DNA of 62,000 nt from Phoronis australis. Its lineage: Eukaryota; Phoronida; Phoronidae. Below, one piece after another: positions 37,601 to 49,600 of this stretch (the stretch's first letter is position 1; the number at the start of each line of letters is the position of its first letter). The notes under the pieces were generated by a model. That model had not been told where the DNA came from. It worked only from the letters and a program-made list of their open reading frames with translations, and did not search any database. The DNA lies in contig NMRA01000062.1 of the NCBI GenBank assembly GCA_002633005.1, forward strand, positions 273,022-335,021, read 5' to 3'. Made by a program: the position numbers and the translations under genes.

Positions 37601-40600
37601 TGATCAACAGAAAAAAATTTGGAAATAGAAGGTCGGGTTGCAAACATTCGTCACCAGTGAATGCTGGAGCTTTTACACCGCCACATAAACGGTTTCCATG
37701 CTTTGGCGAGCTCATTTCCCATTGGTGGCCTAGGAATTCAGCCAGGCTGCATTTGGTGAGTTGGCGTTATGTTAAGTGTCATGCAATGTAGACTGGAGAC
37801 GAGTTTAGTTGGAAGGCATAACATTTCTCCACACAAGTTACTTAGGACGACACCTATGGGCAGTCATGGTAACTAAAACTCAAGTCTACTTACTTAAAGA
37901 CTTTAACGCCTTAGCCCCATCTAGAAAAAGAAAAAGAAAACATGCCTAGATACTTTTTCAAATTCAAAGAGTGCATGTTGTGTACAGCAAGTACTTAAGT
38001 GGAAAACAGTTACCTGGTGGGCAGTAATTTACATAGTTACATAAACATGCAGCTTACCTATAGTTTTGATCTCGGAGGCCAGCTTTTGAATCATCACTAA
38101 AACACACAACAGTTGATGTCAAAACAGTGAAAAATCTATGTTTAAGCACTTGGGTTTCATGGCGTGTCGCACAGTCAGATAACCTCGAGGTCCATTACAC
38201 AGGCGACAGATCAAAAACAATAAACTGCAGAAACTGAAACATATTTCCGCATTATTGTTTCAGCTTCACAACCACCTGCAGTGAATATGAAGGTTGGAGA
38301 ACAATTTCAAAACTGGTGGCTTTTTGACACTCTACTTATACACAGGTCCCGATTGATCGGTAATGGGATGAAGATAATTGACCTTCATGGGCTACAGAAG
38401 ATGAAACCACAGTTTTGTGAGGTTGACAAACCTGGTCAATATTTTTTATCTTAGTTACAGATAATATTTTACACCAATTTAGCACACAAGATGACGCGAA
38501 AGTGGAACTTCACTTTCACAAAAATTCTCAACAGAAACTTACTTTCCATTGCTAACGTGATAACAAAAGATCAGCATTTTGTGAAAAATTTTGATTTATC
38601 AAAAGTCAGTCTTTGACCATTTTTTACAATTTTTGGGTGCAAAATAAAAGAACAAACAGCAGAAAGCAATTAGAACGGAAATGTCCAACTTCACGACCCA
38701 GCTCTTTACTGCATCCTCCAATAGACTATTAACTATATACCAGTGACCATCTGGACTGACCTTTGACCCCGGCATGACTCGGCTGAATATGACCACACTT
38801 ACTCTTAGTCTGCACAGTCAGCATGTGTTTCCACATGGGCCTTCTCTCAGCCACACTGGGCCACTGTTTCACTGGCAGCTGTGAGCCAGATACATACTCC
38901 ATCCTCTCTTTTAAGGCTGCAACACCAATCACCTCACCAACAGTTTTACCACAGCTAGATTATTTTGCATGGTAAGTCTGGTCTGCACGCCACCTGTTGG
39001 CCACATCACATGACCTAATAAATGCAAGTCTGATCAAAAAAGATTTCTGCCCCCACTGGGACTTGAACTGGCCAACAGGTAGCGCGCAGACTAGACTTAA
39101 AATGTTTGCAGTATATTTACAAATTATTCATATAAATAATTCATTAAAGTAATTTTAAGAAAGCTGGTCACAAACACATACACCAGCCTCCTGACACAAA
39201 CACAACAATGACAGTAGGCAACAACACGATGACGTATCAGATAAGTAAGTTGTTTCGTTCAAGTACAAAGAAAACTTGAATGGACCTGCAAAGCTAAAGC
39301 ATTAAAGCATAAATTTGAATGAACACACAGAGTGGATTCACTGAGACATACACTTGTACAGAGGGGTAAAGCTGATTCACTGAAGCAAAAACGAGACATT
39401 GGATGTTCTTTCACAAATCATGTGTGACGGGACGTTCGTAACTTTACGCTTATTGTTTTTCTTATTTAGTTGCAAATGTTCAGTTATTCTTATGCTAATG
39501 TCTTTGTTGCGTCTCAGTGCGCCTTTGTTACGTGGGCATGTGGGCGCGACTGTATGTGTCGGGCACTTCGCTAGCGACAGGCTTAGGAGAAGGGTGTTTC
39601 CTTCCTTTGCCTTCATGAAAATTGATCGTTACATTTGGCACCCAACGTAAATCGAACAAACCAGAACTTTTCTCTGACAACGTCTGTAAAATTATGACCG
39701 TGCTACGGCCTTGCATAGAAAGTTGAACTGTTTGCTGACTTTACAAGATTTATATCACGGCTCGGGTAAGAATTTTCTGGAAAGGACAATGTCTTAATTT
39801 GCTACTATCGTGGTCACAAGTACGTGGTGGTGTCTGGAACAGATCCAAATGCTTGCCAAGAATGGAACTTTCTGGAATATGTGTTTGACGACGCCCCATC
39901 CTGCAGGAAACTGAACTCAGTTGCATTTTGTGTCACTGAAAATGTTTTGTGTTACTGTTGTTTGACATAAGTTCACTTAATGTGCCTGGTATTGAGAGTT
40001 CTTTAATTTCTTAAGCTAGTGTATTTTCATGCTGTAGGTCAAGTTATCTCACATTATTGGGGTGATTCTAAGTTTGTTCATGTTCCTTATATTTCATCCT
40101 TTGTCATTTATTTGCTGTGTGACAAATGTGTGATTGTTGGTGACGTACCAGAGTGTGAGAATGGTGAGTTGTTGAATTTTCTGCCCGCTGAAATTCGCAA
40201 TGGCGTTAAGCATGCTTGGCGAGTTAACATATCCTTTTACATAGTCTTTGATTCTGACAAAATAGTTAACAAGTGTGTTAATTTTGAACGTAAGAACCAT
40301 TTCAAGGATTTAAAATTGAAAATTTCAAAAGCTACTGGTACTGATGAGTCATTTCTCCGTGAATGTGCCGGTTACACATAGTACAACGCCTGTATCTTGC
40401 CAGGTCCGTGAAAAGTGAGATAACACAGGGCAATTTGCACAGGGCTTGCATTTTGCCAGTTCTGTGAGATACTATGAGATGACACACAGCACACTGCACA
40501 AGTCTCGTCTTACCTGGTCCATATTACCCAGATGATGTAAGATAACAAAGGCAAGATGTCACTCACTGTTTCACCATCACTCACAAATAAAAACAACACT

Positions 40601-43600
40601 GAAATGATTGGATCAGTGGCTTAGACAGAGTAGTTTTCAGGGCAAAAGCTGATTTCCTTCACTGTTACAAGTCAGAAAATCTGGCTGCAACTTGCAAGAT
40701 GGAAAATGCTCTAGGTGAGGCAAGAATAGATGGAACATCATACCAGCATCCACTACGAGAGACCCTCTCATTTTCTTCTTAGAGACGACTTTTAACTTTG
40801 GACCTTGGCCGACTATTTTCGTTTCCGCCTCCGCTTTGGTATCGCTTTCTTGCAGGTGTTGAATGACAGTCTGAATAGAAACGTACATGTCAGAGTAAGT
40901 AATAACGAGACGAGTTCAGTTTGGCCAGTAGAGGGGTGGGACGGACACATATGGAGACTACCTACACCTTTCAAAAGATTAGGATTGCTCATCTCTGTGG
41001 CAGTCTACTGGTGTGTAAGCTGTTCCAGTTGGTGTGCAGGGACCGGCCACGGGGGCCAACCTTCCGATAGTCCACTAATGAGGTGGCAGCTGTTCACCAA
41101 AGTGTGCAAGTGTAGCCTACCTCACACAAGGTGAACGATTGCCCATCTGGTGAGGCTAACACCCCCACTCGCTGGTTGCATGGAGCAGTCCCAGTAGGTA
41201 CTCAAACTATGTTCCCTACATTTTCAGCGGATATGTAGACCGCTCACTAAATAATTACACTTTTCAAACATTTTATCCTTGTTTAGACTTTAATCCTCTT
41301 TTACGTTAAAAATTTCTGATACCAAATCTGAACAGTGATTCCTTCTTCGATGAATTATCATCAATAACAACAAAAATTCAACATACGGTTTATTCCAGGT
41401 AAACTAAAAATTGGCGTAGCAATGAAAACAAAATAGCAGAAGAAAAGGCAACCAGGTATAGACTTACCAAAGCCTTTGTGGATACGGGTTGGGGCCCTCG
41501 ACACCTCTAGAAGCTTATGTTTTACAAAGTACGAGCTTCTGTCATAACTTTAAATAAAGGTGGGGTCACTGATACCTCCAGAGGCCCATATTTTACGAAG
41601 TAGTAACTTCATACCTTTGTGACTACAGGTGGCGCTGACGCCTCTAGTTTGTCAATGGCCCCTTGCAGCTCGTGTAGTGCACTCTTGAGGTGTCGTTTTT
41701 GACTCTCTTCAAGCTTATGCATGACACTGGGGGGAATGACATACTTTTCCAAGAAGTCGGACGGGAACTCTTTCTCTTCTACAGGCTCAGTAGATTTTTT
41801 TGAAGACCGTGAGGCTGAACGCGACTTGGGGCTAGTTTTGCCATCTACAGCAGAGAAACATAGAAAGTTGGTAAGCAATTAAAGAAAATAAACATCAAGC
41901 AAACTGAAAAGACGCAGACAAAATCTGGCTGCTGCTCCCCGTTTCCAACAAGTGCGGCCACTGTATTTGCCAAATGTGCAAAAACTGTTCCGATTTCATT
42001 TTATTTGTTGGCTAATCTCCCTAGAGACAAGATCTTCTGACTAGTAATTCAAACAGTTTTACAATTAACAAAAACCCGCTTGACATGTTTCGGTGTTTGT
42101 TAAAACACCATCCTCAGAAGAAAAAACAGTGGCCATCTTGGTAGCTAGGCCCTACAAGTAATGATACAAAAACAGTCAGTGACAGGGGAGTAACAACAGA
42201 CTAGACTAACAATGACAACCTGTGGTGTGTTAGTTGCCTATTGAGACTGGGCTTGCACCAATTGATATGTAGAGCCTCATGAATTTTCAGCTCCTTTCTT
42301 GCTTGGTCTATTACAGCAAAGTCATTGAAAGAGCATTGCTCATAACAAAGGTTGGAGTTCTGCAGATGAATACTTATAATTTTTATGTGAACTTCTGTCA
42401 GAATTTAGACGGTCCCTGGTCCAGGTTTTCAAATGGTGACCATTATTTTTTCTTCTGAGGATGGCGTTTAATAAATGCCGAAACACGTCAAGCTGGTTTA
42501 AATCCATCTTAATGGTTGTTTTTATCATAAAATGTTGCTACTTGCTATCGTGGGGAAATCTTCACAATTATAGTTATTTCAATAGACTAGCACAGTGTTA
42601 ATTGTGTGGAGGTTGTTACGATTGTCATGGAAGCTGATAGCATTGAAAATATGCACACGCGATAAGCACAGAAAAATTTTAGGACTACNACATGTTCATG
42701 TATCATAACAAAAGCCCGAAAAATATCAAAAAGCTGAATCTGAATTGATACATGTCAGTGGGGGTAATGAATGTGCCAAGACTTTCAACATCAACAGCTG
42801 ATAGTCAATGCCAATTAAAAAGCATGAAAATATAGTTACACAATAAACAGAAACACATACAGGTATGGCTGGTGCTATGACCTTAGAATATACTCTAAAA
42901 GGTCCTGAAATAACCCGAGAGAACATATCTCGAGTAATACTAATTCCTTCATCAGCGCATGGCAAATCAAAACAAATCACTGAATTTGACTATCAAGCTA
43001 ACATGAAAGAAATCCTATGTTGACACCCTCTGTTGGTTGAGACTGGGTAACTTGACCAGTTTGCGTACCTTGGAATCTGTTGCAATTACATCACCTCGGG
43101 CTGCAGATATTTTCTAGATAAAGAAGCCCATCATACACACACTAGGAGTTACAATATTATTTTTTGAATTTTGGTTTTGAAAGTTTTTAAACTAGATATT
43201 TCAATAGTTCGTCAAAAGTAAACAAGGTTAGGTTTTTGAAATTTTAAAACCGGACAAGAAACTTGACTTTTACGGCCTAAAACTTAATATGTACAATGTT
43301 GCCATATTATGCTTCTCATTAATTATGCTCAGTGTGCAACATAATTGGGCCAATTACAACAGCAGAAGGGATCAGTTGGGTTTTGAGGTAAACCAGTTCT
43401 TTGCATGAAAAGAAACATCTTCTCCCAAGTAGTTAGACCGTCCTTACCAGCAACTTTCTTCTTCACTCGACGTCGTCCTTGCTTCTCCTCATCCTGTTCA
43501 ATTGGCACCGTTAACCTCCCTGAAACACACGACTCGCGCTACTGAAACAGCTCAAAGGTCAGGTTTCTAAATAGCCTGGCCGAGCTTCTTACATCCTGCA

Positions 43601-46600
43601 TCACCATGCGTGGAGGACAAATTACAGTGTTCGTCTGGATCATTGGCTACGCTACAGTATTTTCACAGTATTTTTACAGATAATTCCAAAATTTAAAACA
43701 AAATTTGGCCATACTGTCTAATCTCAGTCTTATGTGTTTCAATTGGTTTAGTCAACCCAGTGCGTCATACATAAAATCAACCAAGACCAGATTTGCATAC
43801 AAACTTGTTTAGCGTAAGTGCAACCCATGAGTGGCAACTTTTCCCCTTATTTTGATCTTCCATATAATTTCTGTAGCTAGCATGACAAAATAATAAGAGT
43901 CTCCTAAGAGAAAACGATCAAGAGACTAAAATTTTACGAGCGATAGAAGATACCCTCATGGCTCACAAAAGTGTGAACCCACAAGTGACACCCCAAAAAG
44001 TAAATGTTTCTAGATGTGATATCTGAACTGGTAGCAATTTAATTAAATACAGCAGCTCCTTAATGAACAATAACCTCCAATCCGCAAATTTTAAAAAGTG
44101 GAAACTAACCAGTTGTCTGCTTCCCCATAGCTTTTTCGAGTATAGAGGAAGCAATAAAGACGATGGCAAGCGTGTAGAGCAGGCAATTTGCATACAAGAC
44201 TTGAACAGAATTCAATGCAACTGGTAAGACCATTAAAAACTTTTTTATTCAACAAAAATCATGTGGGTGTTGATTGTGGGTACACAATTGATTGTGTGTA
44301 CGCTGTTGCTAATGCATCTTTCGCTCATGTACTGCAAGACATCTCAATATTTCTTAAAACGTGCTGAATATCTGTAAAAATCCTGTAGAAGAATGGTCAA
44401 ACAGTCACGTACTCTATAACCAACCAGTACTTCTGCTATCTAGTATAAATTGACGTAAAATTAACAAATGCCAAGCAGAGTGCAGGACTGTGGATACGAC
44501 TCAGTGTCCAGACCAACAAATGTGTGCTGCAGTACCAGTGCGCAGGTTTGAATACGACACAGAGTCCAGACCTACACGACAATTGTGTACTTGAGTACCA
44601 GTGCGTAGGTCTCTGGATGCGACACAGTGTCCAGATCGACCAACATGTGTACTTGCGTACCAGAGTGCAGGTCTGAGGATACGACACAGTGTCTGGACCT
44701 AAATGTGTACTTGATTACTAGTGTGCAGGTCTGTGGACACGACATAGTGTCCAAACCTACATGACTTGTGAAGTCGAGTACCAGAGTGCAGGCCTGTGGA
44801 TTCGACAGACCTACATTGTGTACTCGAGTATCAGCGTGGAGGTCTGAGGACACCGCACAGTGTACACACCTATAAGCACATGAGAGTGAAGTGCTCTTTT
44901 AGCACAACCTTGCTCTCTGTTTAAGTACTTATTTAACGTGACAAGTTTACTAATATAAAGTGGCTTACTTCCGAATGCAATCTCACCTGAAAATGGGAGA
45001 TGTACACAGTCAGAATGAGTGTCAGAGATAACGAGATATTATCACAGGTGGTAGAAGGAATACAAAATCTTCCTGTGCAAAACAATAATTTGATCTCAAG
45101 ATGAGTACAATTTACCGCTGGCTATGCAGTTGAATCTCTCACCTTCACCCGATGAGTTTTAAGAAAGAGCTGCGTCAATCGAAACTCAAATTTCACCAGT
45201 ATGCAAATTTAAAAAAAAATCAAATTCTTCAATTTAATAACTAAGTTAAATTTCGTGCCAAACAACTATGATGGTCACTTGGTATGAATACAACCACAAC
45301 TGACTTTAAAAAGATTAACTTTAAGTCTACTGTCGTCAAACTTAGTCGTCTGGATTTTAAAGGAGTATCATTACTGTTTCAACTTAAGGATTAACTGACA
45401 TGTTTGTCGTTAACATTAAAATTGAATCACTCACCACCGCGAGTACCAAGAGTTTCTATATCTACAAAAAATGGTGTCGCGTTGAAGAACAATCAATTCC
45501 AAAACTTTTCAACTTAAGTGAAATCCATTCAAACTCTATTTTGTGACTTTAAAAATTAAGAGCAATTATGGTAAATATCTTTGTTAACATAAAGATAGAA
45601 CCACCCACCCTGATGATGGTCAGATGTTCGTAAATGTGCCCCTGAAATAGAGTAATGAAAGTCCCTGAGGAATTAAAGTAAAGAGACATGATCAAATTTT
45701 GTAAAAATCCAAAACTAAACGAAAAAGTATCATAAAATGTAAATTAGCTATGAGAGAGATGTTACACAGATTGTCATCAACTGGGCCATTCCAGATTACA
45801 CAGAGACACTCAAATCTCGCAGTATTTACCCTCTATGCCATAAACATCGGATTCCGTCATCATGCCATTGGAGTTGGCACGTCATTTGTTGTCGTCAGAT
45901 TCTTTACAAGTTTTTCTCCGTGGCATTACTCTGTTCATCCTTCCAATGCCAACAAAGTTTACTCTGTGCTGTGGGCTGCAACTCTTACGTGAAAAAGTTT
46001 GATAAACTGGACAATTACCCACGGATGCGTGATCTGAAATTCTTCGCCTTCCCGACATCAATGAGAGATGTGAAAATGGGGCTGATTTTCAAAACTACGT
46101 CACGCGCTTTCTTATCTTGAGGACAAAGGAGAGTTCCATAGCCGTGTAATCCGGGATGGCCGTATTCTAATAGTTACCATGTACCACTGTATATTAGATG
46201 AGACATTCCCAAAACATATTACATGAAATTAATTTATTATTATTAGTACTGTTGTTTTTATGATTACTATTATTATTACTATTACTATTACTGCTATGAA
46301 GTGAAAGAACAGTGCCTTACCAAAATCTACATTGGTCACTTTTAGTGTCTTGTAGTTTGTCTGGAACTTGAGCATCCGGACATCCACACCTAGAAGTACA
46401 GATGCAATATACAGGCTGGTGCATGCGAGCTACCACATGCTGACTAGTACAACTGACGAACAATACACTCACAACATGTCTTACCAGGAACCAGGCTCAA
46501 ATCTCTGCGTACTCGAAAATTGACCATAAAGGCAATTAAGGCATGGTTTGAATTTGTATTCTAATAATTGAGCATGATTGGTAAAGTTTGACTCAGTTGA

Positions 46601-49600
46601 GTTTTGAGTTAGAACCCAAGCCTTGTTCTACAACTTCACTGCCTACAAACATATACCACGTCTAGAGTACATGCACCGAGCCTGGACTCTGGACTATATC
46701 TTCACTATCTACAAACATTGCGCCTGGGCTCTGGTCTTTAACTTCACTAGCCTGCAAAATGGCTGTACACTTACTACATCAAGGTACGGTTTTCTGGTTT
46801 CAAAAGGAAACAACATTACCTAAAACTGATACGGACTATAACCACAACACTCAAAATATCAGATAAAAATGAAACCAAAACAACAAAACAAACGAAAGTG
46901 CTCTGATGGAGTGACACAATGCAAAAAAACTATTGTCATAGCATCAAATTGTGTCCCATTTCAACCGAAAACAATAGGCCGCAAAAGCTATTGACAAGTT
47001 AAATGCTGCGAGTTTTATGTCTAAGTCAGGCAAATGACAGGAAAGTTCTAGAACCCATGTTGTTCTTGAACCCCGAGATGACTACAGCACTGAAGCCTGA
47101 GAAATGTATCAGCATTGACATTAGTATTCAGCAAGTCTCCAATAACTCGAGAACAATAAGTTGCAGCCTGCAAAGGTTAAATTTTGGGTTTTGAAGAGAT
47201 ATATCTAGTAATACCAGGTTTAAGGCATTCTGGGGTTGGAGGGAGTAAGAAGTCCGCAGGACGGAGTACAAGTTTGCAGAGGGTTGTAAATCATGGGTAT
47301 TTTTCACACATACCAGGCCTTTTGAAATTGATAAACAAGGTCAATGAATGTATCTCTCTCTGAGCCATGTAGTAAGTCATACAGCTGGTCCCAAATGGGC
47401 TATGTACTAACTAAAACACAGTTTAACAAAGGGTTTATGACTCTGGTTGACAAGGTAATTCTTTTACTACCCCACGTGGATTATGAATAGCTGAGCCCAG
47501 AGTAATCCTACAAGAAATTAATCACGGATTAAAAAGAAGTCATCAGGAAATCTCGAATAACTTGAGAAAAGTATGTTATGTAGTGAGAAACGAATGACTC
47601 ACTCCAGATAATCCCTAACAAGATCTATCTACATACAATATGAATTCCAGAGGCATCTTGTCAAAAACACGCGAATAGAACATTCGAAAAAGTGGCCACC
47701 ACAGGGCCATCTTGAGTCCAACTTTGACTGAAACCAATAGGCCTCAACTATTGCTAAGTGACGTGTTGTGTGTAATTTCTTGTTGATCGGACAAGAAATA
47801 TAGCCTGTATGGTGCGAACAAAAAAAAAAGACAGCAAGCAAACTCACTTCGCAACAGTAACACATTTGGCGAATTTCTTTTCACCAAGTAAAGACATAAT
47901 GACCAAACTTATTTATCTTACATTCAGACAGTGCGTGGTGCAACAATACAAGATTGATCAGTAAACATGCCAACATGCACACTCTGAAGGGTTCAAAAAA
48001 CCAGACTCTAAAATTTGAGACACCAAAATTCAAGCCAAATAGAATTTTCTTGACTTGGGCATCATGGACAATTTTGGGTTCATCATGTTGTGGGGTTCAT
48101 CAGGTTTCGGAGTTCATCACGTTTGGGTTTCATTGTGGTTTGGGGGTCATTGTATTTTGGGTTCATCTTGTATTAGGATTTATGCCGTTTTGGTTTTTAT
48201 CATATTTTGGGGTTCATCATGTTTTGGGATATATTGTGTTTTGGGGGTCGTCATATTTTGGGTTCATCTTGTACTAGAGTTTACCGTTTTGGTTTTTATT
48301 GTATTTTGGTGTTCATTGAGTTTTGGATCAATTCATAGTGTTTTGGGGTTCATCGTATTTTGGGGTTCACCATAGGTTTTTAGTTATAACAGTCTGAAAA
48401 AAGACTACACAGTTCATGAAATCATCAAAAGTCACATTTTCGTGTGTCCCCCCATAGCGTGTAACATCAAAGTGAACGCTCATTTGTTGTTAATCGGAAT
48501 TCTTGAATTTGGGATGACCAAGCTCAGATCCACTGGGCATGTCCAGAATTCTCACTGAAATTTCTCAGCTCAGACACAGCAATGACACTGAACCATATCA
48601 ACCAACACGTGGCAAACACAACGGAGAATAAATAAAAAAGACAGAAACAATATCACCACAAAATCACCACAACAAGGCAGGCAAGCAAGGGAGAATTGTA
48701 TACAATCACCTTTATATCCGGCTGGCCACAGTAGACATGTCCTCTTCCCAGGATCGAGATGTAACTTTGTGAATCCTCGCTGGACTTAAACACAACTAAC
48801 TCAACAGGTGACATGTCTCGCCGCAGAGGACATAACATGACTTTTTTACAATTCTTTACCTCTGCACACTCGTTTCATTCCTTCAGAAATATGTCCAGTT
48901 GAAAACAATGTTCTACCTACACGTAACTACCTCTCCAAAAGGAGGCAGGTACTTAGCACTTAGTTGACCACGTGTATTGGAATAAAAGCAAGATCTCGCA
49001 ACACCTTGCAAAATAAAGGTAGTGTTTCACATGCACACTACGGAGAGTACTAGCCTATCCTTACAAAATGGCTACCTTAAGTGATGAGTCAGTAAGGCTG
49101 AAGTGTTGAATAATAGGACTAAATTCGTAAATTATGGGATGGAATTATTTACTTCCCTACCATAAGCCAATCTTTTTCACTGCAAGTGGAACCAAATATC
49201 TTGGGGTTTACGGAACACTGCTTAGACAGACAGACAGACAGACAGGCAGACTCACAGACAGACAGACAGACCAACAAACAGACAGACACTCAGACTCTCA
49301 GACAGACACTGACAGACAGACAGACAGACAGACAGACAGAGACAGACAGGCACTTAGGCAGACAGAGACAGATTTCTAACAGACATTCTTGTAAAAAAGA
49401 CCATGGGACTTGAGACACAGGAAAAATTGATCTTTGGGTCTGAAGAGCTAACGAAAGTCAATGAAATTAAATGTGAAAATGGAATGACTTCACCTAAACA
49501 TTTTCAATGGAAAAAATGCCATTCATTTAAAGCATATTACGGGCTCACAACAGCGAAAATTTCCTGTAATCTGGGACACTGAAATTCAAGCCGAAATTGA

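Larger units (their letters stand above)
42075..42545. mobile_element. Repeat with hammerhead-like ends, copy a
   Basis: Two hammerhead-ribozyme-like ends face outwards or inwards as inverted copies: 42082-42117 on - and 42455-42489 on +. The interior shares 'cttgcaccaattgat.tgtagagcctca' with the copy at 22700-23060. No open reading frame of a reverse transcriptase is present. Hammerhead motifs are known from Penelope-like elements and retrozymes. Confidence 0.6.

Noticed and set aside
43082-43104. Possible 19-nt exon between exons 20 and 21
   Set aside because: It would break the frame, while exons 20 and 21 join perfectly without it.
47826-47890. Possible minus-strand exon MSLLGEKKFAKCVTVA with a gtgagt donor
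   Set aside because: It leaves phase 2, which does not fit exon 15, and its acceptor is weak.
48055-48375. Phe/Gly/Trp-rich + strand frames of about 106 codons
   Set aside because: Derived from the TTTTGGGGTTCAT repeat; no start or splice context.
49134-49413. Gln/Thr/Asp/Arg-rich open frames
   Set aside because: Products of the CAGA microsatellite.
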